Below, in pieces: positions 33,351-42,617 of a stretch of DNA of 64,000 nucleotides. The notes beneath the pieces were generated by a model. The model saw nothing but the letters and a program-made list of their open reading frames with translations. It made no database searches and was not told the origin of the DNA. The position numbers were made by a program, and so were the translations under genes. Source of the stretch: Amycolatopsis tolypomycina (lineage in GTDB: Bacteria > Actinomycetota > Actinomycetes > Mycobacteriales > Pseudonocardiaceae); assembly GCF_900105945.1 (NCBI RefSeq), contig NZ_FNSO01000004.1:7444001-7508000 (forward strand), given 5' to 3'. Every line of letters begins with the position of its first letter. Position 1 is the stretch's first letter.

Positions 33351-35021
33351 TCAGACCGCGGGCCTGAGGTGCAGGACGATGTCGAGCGCGTTGCGCAGCG
33401 TCGGCTGGGCCGGGGCGTACGGGTTGGCGTCGTCGGGCCAGCCGACCCAGTTCTTCGTGCTGTACTCGCCGCCGGAGTTGGCCGCCGACGTGGGGATCAT
33501 CGGCTGCTGCTCGATCATGATCCGCTGCAGCGTCGCCATGGCGGCGGTGCGGGCGGCGTCGTCCTCGGCGTTCGCGTAGGTCTCCAGGGCCTTGGTCGCC
33601 TCGTCGTTCTTGTACCGGCCGTAGTTGCCGTTGATGCCGCCCTGGCCGGTCGGCTTGTAGCGGTTGCCGTCCATGACGTCGCGGTACATGTCGTACGGCG
33701 TCGCCCCGTCGTTGGTCCAGTGCATCAGGCCTTCGAAGTCACCGGTGTCGACCGACTTCATCCAGGCGTCCTGGTTCATCTTCTCGACCGTGGCGGTGAT
33801 GCCGATCTGCGCCAGGTTGTCCTTGATGATCTCCAGGTCGGTGACGTAGTCCGACCAGCCGGACGGGACGGTGAGCTTGATGGTGACCGGCTTGCCGCTC
33901 GGGTCGCTCAGCTTGTCGCCGGTGAACTGGTAGCCCGCGCCGGTCAGCAGCGACTTCGCGCCCGGAACGTCGAGCTGGACCGACTGGCCCTTGTACTGCG
34001 GCGCGATGAACGGGTCGCCCGCAGGCGTCGGGATGCCGGTGACCTGGTCGTTCTTCGGGTAGAAGTAGCCGGCCTCGCCCTGGTTGAAGATGTCGTCGCG
34101 GTTGATCACCTTGTTGATCGCCTGGCGCAGCTTCGGGTCGTTCCACGGCGCCTTTTCGGTGTTGAACCACAGGCCGTGGATGGCCAGCTGCGCGGGGAAC
34201 CACAGCTTGTAGTGCTGCGGGTCCTTGCTGGTGTAGACGGCCTTGTAGTTCGGGATGAACACGAAGCTCCACTCGGAAGCCCCGTTGACCAGCGCGTTCA
34301 CCTGCGCGTTGTTGTCGGTGTAGGAGGTGTAGCGGATCTCCTTGACCTTCGGCGCTTCCTGCCAGTAGCCGCCGTCGCGCCGGGTGACGATCATCGTCTG
34401 CGGGGTCGCCGACTTGAGCGTGTACGGGCCGGTGCCGATCGGGTTCTTCACCAGGTCGAGCGCCGGGTCCTTGATGCCCTGCCAGACGTGCTTCGGCACC
34501 ACGAGGGTCTGCAGGATCTTGACCTGGTTGACGAACTGGGAGGTGTCGAAGCCCAGCGTCACCTGGTTGCCGGCCGGGGTGATGTCCTTGTACGGCACGG
34601 CGTCGACGTTCAGCGCCTTGTTGTCCCGCAGCAGCTGGAACGTGTAGGCGACGTCTTCGGCGGTCATCGCCTGGCCGTCGGAGAACTTCACGCCGTCACG
34701 GACGGTGAGGACCAGCTTCTTGTAGTTGTCCGACCAGTCCCACTTCGTCGCCAGCCACGGCTTCCCCGGCTCCTGCGGCTTGACGCGGTTGAGCATGACG
34801 AGGGGCTCGTAGATCATCCACCGGTAGCCCATGTTGGACAGGGCGGAGGTCTCCAGGAACGGGTTGTTGTTCTCCGCCTGCGGGCCGTCCGGCTTGCCGA
34901 CGTTGAGCACGGCGTCCGGGTTGCCCTGGGCGGCGGTGGAGCTCCCGCCCGAGCAGGCGGTGAGCCCGCTCAAGGCTGTCACGGCTATCAGCGCTGCGGC
35001 GATGGAGCGCTTGACTCGCAT
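33351..35021 (-). CDS. Family-5 extracellular solute-binding lipoprotein
   Basis: 556 residues. A lipoprotein signal ([23 protein letters not shown]) has its lipobox Cys at about 23. The mature part is SBP_bac_5 (family C): [43 protein letters not shown], and [25 protein letters not shown]. Besides peptides, this family includes cellobiose- and beta-mannoside-binding proteins; the GH1 and ROK neighbours make a beta-linked oligosaccharide the likely ligand. ATG 35021 follows AGGAGGAA. First gene of the operon, preceded by a 200-base regulatory gap. Confidence 0.9.
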   Translation of the reverse strand: MRVKRSIAAALIAVTALSGLTACSGGSSTAAQGNPDAVLNVGKPDGPQAENNNPFLETSALSNMGYRWMIYEPLVMLNRVKPQEPGKPWLATKWDWSDNYKKLVLTVRDGVKFSDGQAMTAEDVAYTFQLLRDNKALNVDAVPYKDITPAGNQVTLGFDTSQFVNQVKILQTLVVPKHVWQGIKDPALDLVKNPIGTGPYTLKSATPQTMIVTRRDGGYWQEAPKVKEIRYTSYTDNNAQVNALVNGASEWSFVFIPNYKAVYTSKDPQHYKLWFPAQLAIHGLWFNTEKAPWNDPKLRQAINKVINRDDIFNQGEAGYFYPKNDQVTGIPTPAGDPFIAPQYKGQSVQLDVPGAKSLLTGAGYQFTGDKLSDPSGKPVTIKLTVPSGWSDYVTDLEIIKDNLAQIGITATVEKMNQDAWMKSVDTGDFEGLMHWTNDGATPYDMYRDVMDGNRYKPTGQGGINGNYGRYKNDEATKALETYANAEDDAARTAAMATLQRIMIEQQPMIPTSAANSGGEYSTKNWVGWPDDANPYAPAQPTLRNALDIVLHLRPAV

Positions 35022-35112
35022 CGGTTCCTCCTGGTCATCGACGACTTGCGTGCTGTCGACTGGTAGCGAGCCCCGACCGCCGGCGACCGAACGACGTCCG
35101 CAGTCAACCCGG

Positions 35113-35126
35113 GTGACTCGGGTCAC
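35113..35126. promoter_or_regulatory. Inverted repeat GTGAC-tcgg-GTCAC before the importer operon
   Basis: Perfect 5-bp arms with a 4-base spacer, next to TTGACG/TTGACT on the minus strand. A second symmetric AT-rich stretch (35155-35170, AGTACTTAAACTTAGG on the minus strand) resembles one in the ROK-ROK gap. Either may be a ROK operator. Confidence 0.4.
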
Positions 35127-35207
35127 GTCAATAACACGGGGGTAACTTTTTGTGCCTAAGTTTAAGTACTGAAAGAACCGGCGGTCTGGACCTGTTGACC
35201 GACCCAC

Positions 35208-35224
35208 CCCTTGCGCGGCAAGGG
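35208..35224 (-). terminator. Hairpin downstream of the minus-strand ROK gene
   Basis: CCCTTGC and GCAAGGG pair around a 3-base loop, directly after the ROK stop codon. No T-run. Confidence 0.45.
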
Positions 35225-35226
35225 TT

Positions 35227-36414
35227 TCAGCCGGTGCGGCCGCCGTTCGCGAGCAGCTGGACGATCGGCAGGGTCGCCGCGCCCAGCGCCACCGCCTCGG
35301 GCCCGAGCCTGCCGAGGACGACCTGGGTGCGCTCGGCCAGGTAGCCGAGGGCGTGCCGGCCCACGGCGTCGCGCACCGCGGGCAGGATCGCCGGTCCCAT
35401 GATCGCCCCGGCGGAGCCGGAAAGCACCACCCGATCGGGGCTGAGCAGGTTGATCAGGTTCGCGATGCCGATGCCCAGGTACTCGCCCGTCTCGGCGAGC
35501 ACGTCGGCAGCCGGGCCGCCACCCTCGGCTTCGGCCACGATCCGCGCCAGCTCGACGTCGCTTTCGTCCCCGATGACCGGTTCCGCGCCGACGCGGTCGG
35601 CGTAGCTGCGGACGACGGCTTCGGTGCCGACGTAGGCCTCCAGGCAGCCGTGCGAGCCGCACCGGCAGGCCGCCCCGGCCGCCCTGACGACGGTGTGGCC
35701 CCACTCGCTGGTCGTGATGCCGGGGTGCGACCGCCCGGCCGTCGCGACAGCCGCCCCGACGCCGACGCCGAGCAGGGCGACGATGGCGCGTTCGGCGCCC
35801 CGGCCGGCGCCGCGCCAGGTCTCGGCCTGGCCGAGGGTGCGGGCGCGGTTGTCCAGGTGGAGGGGCGCTTGGATGTGCGGGTGGATCAGCTCGGCGAAGT
35901 CGACGCCGCGCCAGCCGAGGGTGGGCGCGTGCACGATCCCGCCGTCGCGGACCGCGCCGGGCACGCCGATGCCGACGCCGAACACCGCGTCCGGATCGCC
36001 GCCTTCGAGCACTTCGGCGATGCCGGTGCGCACCAGCCCGGCCACTTCGTCCGGGTCGAGCCGGGTGCCGACCAGCGGGTGGCGCACGGTTCCGAGGGTG
36101 CCGAGCGCGCAGTCGAAGAGGCCGACCTCGACGTGCGTCTCGCTGACGTCGACGCCCACGACGTGCCCGAAGTCGGCCCGCACGGCCAGCAGCGTCCGCG
36201 GCCGCCCGCCGTCCGATTCGACCGATCCGGCCTCGGCGACGACGCCGTCCGCGATGAGCTCGGAGACGACGTTGGTAACGGTGGCGGCCGACAGTCCCGA
36301 TTCAGCTACCAGTTCCAGTCTGCTGACGGGACCGCGGAGGTAGAGCGAGGAGAGCAGCGCCGCACGGTTGTGCCGCCTGAGGTCACGGGTCGTCTGGCGC
36401 ACCACCTGGGTCAC
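35227..36414 (-). CDS. ROK-family transcriptional regulator (1)
   Basis: 395 residues. N-terminal wHTH (TTRDLRRHNRAALLSSLYLRGPVSRLELVAESGLSAATVTNVVSELIADG) and ROK sugar-kinase-like domain with the zinc motif GAACRCGSHGCLEAYVG. The VGVDVSETHVEVG loop departs from the DxGxTxxx kinase motif, so it is likely a repressor without kinase activity. GTG 36414 fits the alignment with the paralogue; ATG 36450 is possible. No SD is seen, and CAGAAT 7 bases upstream suggests a leaderless mRNA. It lies between the importer operon and the second ROK gene and probably senses an imported sugar. Confidence 0.88.
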   Translation of the reverse strand: MTQVVRQTTRDLRRHNRAALLSSLYLRGPVSRLELVAESGLSAATVTNVVSELIADGVVAEAGSVESDGGRPRTLLAVRADFGHVVGVDVSETHVEVGLFDCALGTLGTVRHPLVGTRLDPDEVAGLVRTGIAEVLEGGDPDAVFGVGIGVPGAVRDGGIVHAPTLGWRGVDFAELIHPHIQAPLHLDNRARTLGQAETWRGAGRGAERAIVALLGVGVGAAVATAGRSHPGITTSEWGHTVVRAAGAACRCGSHGCLEAYVGTEAVVRSYADRVGAEPVIGDESDVELARIVAEAEGGGPAADVLAETGEYLGIGIANLINLLSPDRVVLSGSAGAIMGPAILPAVRDAVGRHALGYLAERTQVVLGRLGPEAVALGAATLPIVQLLANGGRTG

Positions 36415-36546
36415 CGGGAGGATTCTGCCAGACCGCGGCCCCGCCACCATGGGTTCGGGACTTAGTTCACCACTTAATACATAGCCACAACTTACGGCGA
36501 TCAGGCATCCTGTCAGTGAGCCGGTAAGAAGTTAGATGGGTTGCCC

Positions 36547-37782
36547 ATGGCGAGCAAGCGCACCACCGTCCGTGATCTGCGGCGGCACAACCGATCCCTG
36601 CTGCTGTCGAAACTGTACTTCGACGGCCCGCTGTCGAGGCACGAACTCAGCCAGCTCACCGGATTGAGTGCCGCCACGGTCAGCAACGTGACCGCCGAAC
36701 TGGGCGAAGAACGCCTCATCACCGAAGCGGGCCAGGTCGAGTCGGACGGCGGACGGCCGCGCGTGCTGCTGCGCGTCGACCCGGCGTACGGGCACGTCGC
36801 GGGCGTCGACATCGGTGAAACGGGCGTCAAGGTCGAGCTGTTCGACCTGGCGATGAACCGCCTCGCCACGGTCGAGCACCCGCTCCCGAAGGCACCGGAC
36901 CCGGCGACGGCGGTCGAGCAGGTGACGTCCGGGCTGCGCGAGGTGTTCGCGAGCGCGGCCATCGACGAATCGGCCGTCCTCGGCGTCGGCATCGGCGTCC
37001 CGGGCACGGTCGAGCAGGGCGCGCGGGTCCTGGTCCACGCCCCGACGGTCGGCTGGGACGGGGTGCCGTTCGCCGCGCTGCTGCAGGACGCCGGCGTGGG
37101 CCTGCCCCTGTTCGTGGACAACGGCGCGAAGACCCAGGGCCAGGCGGAGATGTGGTTCGGCGCCGGCCGCGGAGCCCGCCACGCGGTGATAGCGCTGATC
37201 GGCTCGGGAGTGGGCGCGGCGGTGGTGACGGACGGAACGACGTACCGAGGATCGACGAGCAGCGCGGGCGAGTGGGGCCACACCACGATCGCGTACGGCG
37301 GCCAGGAGTGCCGCTGCGGCTCGCGGGGGTGCCTGGAGGCGTACATCGGCGCGGGCGCGGTGCTGGCGCGGTATCGCAAGGCCCGCGGCAAGGACATCAC
37401 GGGCGAGGACGAGCAGGCCCAGTTCTCGGCCCTGCTGGCAGCGGCCCCCAAGTCCAAGACGGCGGCCCGGGTACTCGACGAGACGGCGGGTTACCTGGGC
37501 GCGGGCATCGCCAACTTGATCAACTTGTTCAACCCGGAGCGCATCGTGATCGGCGGCTGGGCAGGACTGGCCCTGGGCGAGCAGCTCCTACCCCGCATCC
37601 GAGCAGCGGCGGGCGAGCACGCCCTGCGGCACCCGTTCAGCCAGACATCGATCCAACTGGGGTCCCTGGGGCTGGACGCGGTGGCCACGGGCGCGGCAAC
37701 GCTCCCGGTGGCGGACCTGCTGGAGCAGGGAGCAACGTCGAGGCTGGCCAAGCCGGGAGCACCGGACTCCGACGCGGCGTGA
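36547..37782 (+). CDS. ROK-family transcriptional regulator (2)
   Basis: 411 residues. N-terminal wHTH (VRDLRRHNRSLLLSKLYFDGPLSRHELSQLTGLSAATVSNVTAELGEERL) and ROK domain with AGVDIGETGVKVELFDL, GIGVPGTVEQG and the zinc motif GQECRCGSRGCLEAYIG. Paralogous to the divergent ROK gene and about the same length. ATG 36547 is chosen over TTG 36541. The shared gap holds ACTTAATACATAG, similar to a sequence upstream of the importer operon. It precedes the glycanase operon, so it may control importer, glycanases or both. Confidence 0.88.
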   Translation: MASKRTTVRDLRRHNRSLLLSKLYFDGPLSRHELSQLTGLSAATVSNVTAELGEERLITEAGQVESDGGRPRVLLRVDPAYGHVAGVDIGETGVKVELFDLAMNRLATVEHPLPKAPDPATAVEQVTSGLREVFASAAIDESAVLGVGIGVPGTVEQGARVLVHAPTVGWDGVPFAALLQDAGVGLPLFVDNGAKTQGQAEMWFGAGRGARHAVIALIGSGVGAAVVTDGTTYRGSTSSAGEWGHTTIAYGGQECRCGSRGCLEAYIGAGAVLARYRKARGKDITGEDEQAQFSALLAAAPKSKTAARVLDETAGYLGAGIANLINLFNPERIVIGGWAGLALGEQLLPRIRAAAGEHALRHPFSQTSIQLGSLGLDAVATGAATLPVADLLEQGATSRLAKPGAPDSDAA

Positions 37783-38472
37783 GTGCGGGGGTGGTTGTCG
37801 CGGTGAGTTGACGGGCAAGGCTTGGGCGGGGCGCCTTCAGTGCGGGGTGGTGACGCGATCACCGTTCGGTGATCAACGCGGTCCTGTGGAGACTCCCTGC
37901 GGCGTGACCTGCCCGACCGCCACGGCCCCTGGAAAGCCGCGCACGAGTGGCTGCGGTCGTGCTCCCAGCGCCCCCAGCCAGCGCCCGCCCCCAGCCAGCG
38001 CCCGCCCCCAGCCAGCGCCCGCCCTCCCAGGGGGTCCATCCCCGCTCCAGCGTATCGGCACCGCCCGACGAAAACCGGCGCAAAACCCCCACCCGGCCCG
38101 CCTTGTCCACACCCCCACCCAGTTGTGGACAAGGCGGCCACCAACGCTGCCGGCCGGGCTTCGGGGTGCCGGCGAACACCGCCCGAAGCAGCACCCGTGC
38201 CCCACTGAGCGGGACCACGGCAGCGACCCGAACCCACCCTTAATTCGGGTTGAAAAAAAATGACCGCCCGACGGTTGCCGCGCTTGTCTGGACCATGCAT
38301 ACTTTGTTGCCAGACACAACAAAGCACCCGCCGAGCCCGCCTCCGCCAAGGAGCGCAAGCCGGCTGATCGGTCACGCCTGCCGCCGCCCCGGCAGGCCGG
38401 GCCACCCTCCCCTCCCCGCGTTCCGTGCTGCGCGCGGAACGCCGTTCCCCCACGGCGAAAGAGGCGACAACG
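37783..38472. other. 690-base gene-free leader of the glycanase operon
   Basis: No convincing gene on either strand. It holds an inverted repeat GATCACC-gttc-GGTGATC (37857-37874), three 17-bp direct repeats starting CCAGCCAGCGCCCGCCC (37974-38024), an A8 run at 38263-38270, and the promoter/operator at 38275-38324. The transcript leader would be about 160 nt. I do not recognise a riboswitch. Confidence 0.6.
38275..38324 (+). promoter_or_regulatory. Promoter and operator of the glycanase operon
   Basis: -35 TTGCCG (38275-38280) and -10 CATACT (38298-38303) are exactly 17 bases apart. Directly overlapping the expected start point is a perfect inverted repeat CTTTGTTG-ccagaca-CAACAAAG (38302-38324), well placed for a repressor that blocks initiation. 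Confidence 0.65.
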
Positions 38473-39684
38473 ATGTCCACCTCGAAGAAAAACCGCTGGG
38501 CGGCACTCCTCGCCGCCTGCTCCCTGCTCCTCCTCGGGCAGCAAGTCCTGAACCCGGTGCCGGCCGCAGCGGCCGCCACCTTCACGGACGACTTCAACGG
38601 CCCCGCGGGCGCCGCCGTCGACGGGTCGAAGTGGCAGCTCGAAACCGGCGACAACGTCAACAACCACGAGCGGCAGTACTACACCTCCGGCACCAACAAC
38701 GCCCAGCTCGACGGCCAGGGCCACCTCGTCATCACCGCCAAGAAAGAGAACCCCGGCAACTACAACTGCTGGTACGGCCGCTGCGAGTACACCTCCGCGC
38801 GCCTCAACACCGCCGGCAAGTTCAGCCAGGCCTACGGCCACTTCGAAACCCGCATGAAACTCCCGCGCGGACAGGGCATGTGGCCCGCCTTCTGGATGCT
38901 CGGCGGCGGGAACTGGCCCACCGACGGCGAAATCGACATCATGGAGAACGTCGGCTTCGAGCCGAACACGGTGCACGGCACCCTCCACGGCCCCGGCTAC
39001 TCCGGCGCCGGTGGCATCGGCGCCGCCTACAACGGCCCGAACTTCTCCGACGACTTCCACACCTACGCCATCGACTGGGCGCCCAACCAGATCAAGTGGT
39101 ACGTCGACGGCAACCTCTACCAGACGCGCACGCCGTCGGACCTCAACGGCAACCGCTGGGTGTACGACCACAACTTCTTCCTCATCCTCAACCTCGCCGT
39201 CGGCGGGTACTGGCCCGGCGATCCCAACAGCAGCACGCAGTTCCCGCAGCAGCTGATCGTCGACTACGTGCACGTCACGAACACCTCGAGCAGCGGCGGC
39301 GGCCGCACCGGCACGATCACCGGCATCGGCGGCAAGTGCGTCGACGTCGCCGGCGCGAACACCGCCAACGGCACGCCGATCCAGATCACCGACTGCAACG
39401 GCAACGCCGCGCAGAGCTGGACCGTCGGCACCGACGGCACCATCCGCGCCCTCGGCAAGTGCATGGACGTCTCCGGCGCCGGCACCGCGGACGGCACACC
39501 CGTACAGCTCTACGACTGCAACGGAACCGGCGCCCAGCAGTGGGTCGTCACCGGCGCACGGGACATCGTGAACCCGAACGCGAACAAGTGTCTCGACGCG
39601 ACGGGCAACAGCTCCGCGAACGGCACCCGCCTGCAGATCTGGACCTGCGGCGGCGGCGCGAACCAGAAGTGGACCACTCCCTGA
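38473..39684 (+). CDS. GH16 endo-beta-1,3-glucanase with CBM13
   Basis: 403 residues. A signal peptide of about 34 residues ends in AAAAA. The GH16 catalytic motif is GEIDIMENVG, with E153 nucleophile, D155 and E158 acid/base, as in laminarinases. A Gly/Ser linker leads to a ricin-type CBM13 of about 125 residues with repeated CLD/QxW units (GKCMDVSG, QLYDCNG, QQW). It hydrolyses beta-1,3-glucan outside the cell. ATG 38473 follows AAAGAGG. First gene of the GH16-GH75-GH30-GH18 operon. Confidence 0.93.
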   Translation: MSTSKKNRWAALLAACSLLLLGQQVLNPVPAAAAATFTDDFNGPAGAAVDGSKWQLETGDNVNNHERQYYTSGTNNAQLDGQGHLVITAKKENPGNYNCWYGRCEYTSARLNTAGKFSQAYGHFETRMKLPRGQGMWPAFWMLGGGNWPTDGEIDIMENVGFEPNTVHGTLHGPGYSGAGGIGAAYNGPNFSDDFHTYAIDWAPNQIKWYVDGNLYQTRTPSDLNGNRWVYDHNFFLILNLAVGGYWPGDPNSSTQFPQQLIVDYVHVTNTSSSGGGRTGTITGIGGKCVDVAGANTANGTPIQITDCNGNAAQSWTVGTDGTIRALGKCMDVSGAGTADGTPVQLYDCNGTGAQQWVVTGARDIVNPNANKCLDATGNSSANGTRLQIWTCGGGANQKWTTP

Positions 39685-39702
39685 TCCCATGAGGAGAATC
39701 AA

Positions 39703-40770
39703 GTGCGGCGAATCCTCGTCGCGCTAATGGGGTGTGCCCTGTTAGCGCTTTCCTTCCTCACCACCGGTTCCGCGCAGGCCACGGCCAACGCGGGCCCGTC
39801 GGCGAGCCAGCTGCTCGCCAAAACCCAGTCCTGCCAGCAGATATCGAACGGCCGGTACTCCTTCGACGAAGGCGGCGCGGCCACCGTGCCCGTCTGCCAG
39901 GGCAACGGCGCGGTGTTCTTCACCGCCGACATGGACATCGACTGCGACGGCGTCCGCACCACGCAGTGCAACGAGAACACCGACTGCTGCTTCTACCCGG
40001 ACACCGCCTTCCACACCTCGACCGACCAGCCGCTCAACGCGGCACAACTCCCCTACGTCGTCCTTCCCCAACCGACGTCCACATGGGACTACCGCAACTA
40101 CGGCATCGACGGCGGCTCGGTCGTGGCCGTGATCTACAACAACCAGGTGACCTACGCGGTCGTCGGCGACACCGGGCCGACGAGCATCATCGGTGAGGCC
40201 TCCTACGCCACCGCCGTCAGCCTCGGCATCAACCCCGACCCGAAGAACGGCGGCACCGAGGGCCCGGTGACGTACATCGTCTTCCCGAACACGCGCGTCA
40301 ACCCGATCGAGCACCACGCCAACGCGGTCAGCCTCGGCGAGCAGGTCGCGACGCAGTTCGCCGGCGGCACGACGACACCGCCCACGCAGGGCACCGGACA
40401 GATCACGGGCATCGGCGGCAAGTGCGTCGACATCGCCGGCGCGAACAACGCCAACGGCACCGCCGTCCAGCTCTACGACTGCAACGGCACCAACGCTCAA
40501 CAGTGGACAGTCGGCAGCGACGGATCCCTGCAGGCACTGGGCAAGTGCCTCGACGTCACCAGCGCGGGCACGGCGAACGGCACGCAGATCCAGCTCTGGG
40601 ACTGCAACGGCTCCAACGCCCAGAAGTGGACGGCCAACGCGGCGAAGAACCTCGTCAACACCGGGTCCGGCAAATGCCTCGACGCCACCGGCAACTCCAG
40701 CGCCAACGGCACCCGGCTCCAGATCTGGACCTGCGGCTCCGGCACGAACCAGAAGTGGACGCTCCCATGA
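39703..40770 (+). CDS. GH75 chitosanase with CBM13
   Basis: 355 residues. Signal peptide about 1-27 (LLALSFLTTGSAQA). The catalytic part (about 30-225) has the fungal-type chitosanase pattern: FFTADMDIDCDGVRT, with an Asp that may be catalytic, YRNYGIDGGSVVAVIYNN, and YAVVGDTGPTSIIGEASY. A threonine/proline linker leads to a CBM13. GH75 cuts beta-1,4-glucosamine chains of fungal walls. GTG start with GAGGAG upstream; 18 bases after the GH16 stop. The stop overlaps the GH30 start (ATGA). The CBM13 is almost identical at DNA level to that of the GH18 gene. Confidence 0.9.
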   Translation: MRRILVALMGCALLALSFLTTGSAQATANAGPSASQLLAKTQSCQQISNGRYSFDEGGAATVPVCQGNGAVFFTADMDIDCDGVRTTQCNENTDCCFYPDTAFHTSTDQPLNAAQLPYVVLPQPTSTWDYRNYGIDGGSVVAVIYNNQVTYAVVGDTGPTSIIGEASYATAVSLGINPDPKNGGTEGPVTYIVFPNTRVNPIEHHANAVSLGEQVATQFAGGTTTPPTQGTGQITGIGGKCVDIAGANNANGTAVQLYDCNGTNAQQWTVGSDGSLQALGKCLDVTSAGTANGTQIQLWDCNGSNAQKWTANAAKNLVNTGSGKCLDATGNSSANGTRLQIWTCGSGTNQKWTLP

Positions 40771-42617
40771 GAAAACGTGCTCTCCTGGCCACCGTGGCGG
40801 TTGCCGTGGCCACCTTCGCCGCACCCGCGCAGGCCGCGGGCGAGACCGTCAACATCTGGCTCACCACGACCAGCGACGCGGGCGGCCGCCAGGTCACCCG
40901 CGGCCTCCAGCAGCAGACGCCGGTCACGTTCGCCTCGGGCACCGGCACCGGCGGCGTGACCATCAACGTCAACGAAAACACCACCTACCAACAGTTCGAA
41001 GGCGGCGGAGCGTCCTTTACGGACACAGCGGCGTGGCTGATGAACTCCAGCGGCGCGCTGTCCCAGGCCACCCGCGACGACACCATGCGCAAGCTGTTCG
41101 ACCCGAACAGCGGCATCGGGCTGAGCTTCATCCGCAACCCGCTCGGCGCGTCCGACCTCGCCCGCTACAGCTACACCTTCGACGACATGCCGGCCGGCCA
41201 GACCGACCCGAACCTGACGCGCTTTTCGATCGCCCACGACCAGGCCGACGTGCTGCCGCTGACCAAGCAGGCCAAGCAGCTCAACCCGCAGGCCAAGGTG
41301 ATGGCATCGCCGTGGAGCGCACCGCCGTGGATGAAGGACAACGACAGCTACCTGCTGGGCTGGGTCGAATCGCAGTACTACCCGGCCTACGCGCAGTACT
41401 TCGTCAAGTACATCCAGGCCTACCAGTCCGCGGGCGTGCCGATCGACTACGTTTCGATGCAGAACGAGCCGACGTGCTGCGCGAGCTACCCGTCGACCAA
41501 CTGGAACGGCGCCGGGCTGGCGTACTTCGCGAAGAACAACCTGCTGCCCGCGCTGCAGGGCGCCGGACTGTCCACAAAGGTCCTCGCGCTCGACTGGAAC
41601 TGGGACACCTACGCGTCCTACGGCGCGCCCACGCTCGACGACCCGGCCATCCGCACCCACCCGAACTTCGGGGGCGTGGCCTGGCACGGCTACGGCGGCA
41701 ACATCGCCCAGCAGACGACCACGCACAACCAGTACCCGAACGTCAACGCCTACTCCACCGAGCACTCCGGCGGGACCTGGATCTCGAACCAGCAGGCCGA
41801 AGACATGAACAACATCGTCGACTACACGCGCAACTGGTCCAAGAGCTTCGTCAAGTGGAGCCTCGGCGTCGACCAGAACATGGGCCCGCACAACGGCGGC
41901 TGCGGCACCTGCACCGGCCTGATCACCGTCCACAACGGAGACTCGCGCAGCGGACAGGTCGACTACACCGTCGAGTACTACACCATGGGCCACCTGACGA
42001 AGTTCGTGAAGCCGGGCGCGTACCGGATCGACTCGAACGACAACGCGACCGTCCGCAACGTCGCCTGGAAGAACCCCGACGGCTCGAAGGCACTGATCGC
42101 GTACAACTCGGGCACCGGGAACCAGAGCGTGCGTGTGAACTGGGGCAACTCGTCGTTCACCTACACCCTGCCCGGCCGCACCTCGGCGACGTTCACCTGG
42201 AGCGGCAACCAGGGCAACAGCGGGGGCGGCGGCAAGACCGGCCCGATCACCGGCCTGGGCGGGAAGTGCATCGACGTCGCCGGCGCGAGCAGCACCAACG
42301 GCACCGCGGTCCAGCTCTACGACTGCAACGGCTCGGGCGCTCAACAGTGGACAGTCGGCACCGACGGGACCCTGAAAGCGCTCGGCAAGTGCCTCGACGT
42401 CACCGGACAGTCCACAGCGGACGGAGCGCAGCTCCAGCTCTGGGACTGCGGCGGCACGGCCAACCAGCGATGGGCGGCCACCGCGGCCCGGGACCTCGTC
42501 GGCGCGGGCTCGAACAAGTGCGTCGACGCGACCGGCAACTCCAGCGCCAACGGCACCCGGCTGCAGATCTGGACCTGCACGGGCGCCGCCAACCAGAAGT
42601 GGAACGTACCCGCATGA
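40767..42617 (+). CDS. GH30-family glucanase with CBM13
   Basis: 616 residues. Signal peptide about 1-23. The GH30 clan-A barrel shows FEGGGASFTDTAAWLMN, SPWSAPPWMKDN, the acid/base Glu in SMQNEPTCC and the nucleophile Glu in YSTEHSGGTW. A beta-sandwich follows, then a CBM13 (GKCIDVAGASSTNGTAVQLYDCNG). This type is best known for endo-beta-1,6-glucanases and glucosylceramidases; beta-1,6-glucan of fungal walls fits the operon. Start by ATGA overlap with GH75; its own stop overlaps the GH18 start. Confidence 0.9.
   Translation: MRKRALLATVAVAVATFAAPAQAAGETVNIWLTTTSDAGGRQVTRGLQQQTPVTFASGTGTGGVTINVNENTTYQQFEGGGASFTDTAAWLMNSSGALSQATRDDTMRKLFDPNSGIGLSFIRNPLGASDLARYSYTFDDMPAGQTDPNLTRFSIAHDQADVLPLTKQAKQLNPQAKVMASPWSAPPWMKDNDSYLLGWVESQYYPAYAQYFVKYIQAYQSAGVPIDYVSMQNEPTCCASYPSTNWNGAGLAYFAKNNLLPALQGAGLSTKVLALDWNWDTYASYGAPTLDDPAIRTHPNFGGVAWHGYGGNIAQQTTTHNQYPNVNAYSTEHSGGTWISNQQAEDMNNIVDYTRNWSKSFVKWSLGVDQNMGPHNGGCGTCTGLITVHNGDSRSGQVDYTVEYYTMGHLTKFVKPGAYRIDSNDNATVRNVAWKNPDGSKALIAYNSGTGNQSVRVNWGNSSFTYTLPGRTSATFTWSGNQGNSGGGGKTGPITGLGGKCIDVAGASSTNGTAVQLYDCNGSGAQQWTVGTDGTLKALGKCLDVTGQSTADGAQLQLWDCGGTANQRWAATAARDLVGAGSNKCVDATGNSSANGTRLQIWTCTGAANQKWNVPA

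Noticed and set aside
37783..38472. Possible riboswitch or small RNA in the glycanase leader
   Set aside because: Only simple direct repeats, one short inverted repeat and a promoter/operator are visible. No known aptamer core could be recognised by eye.
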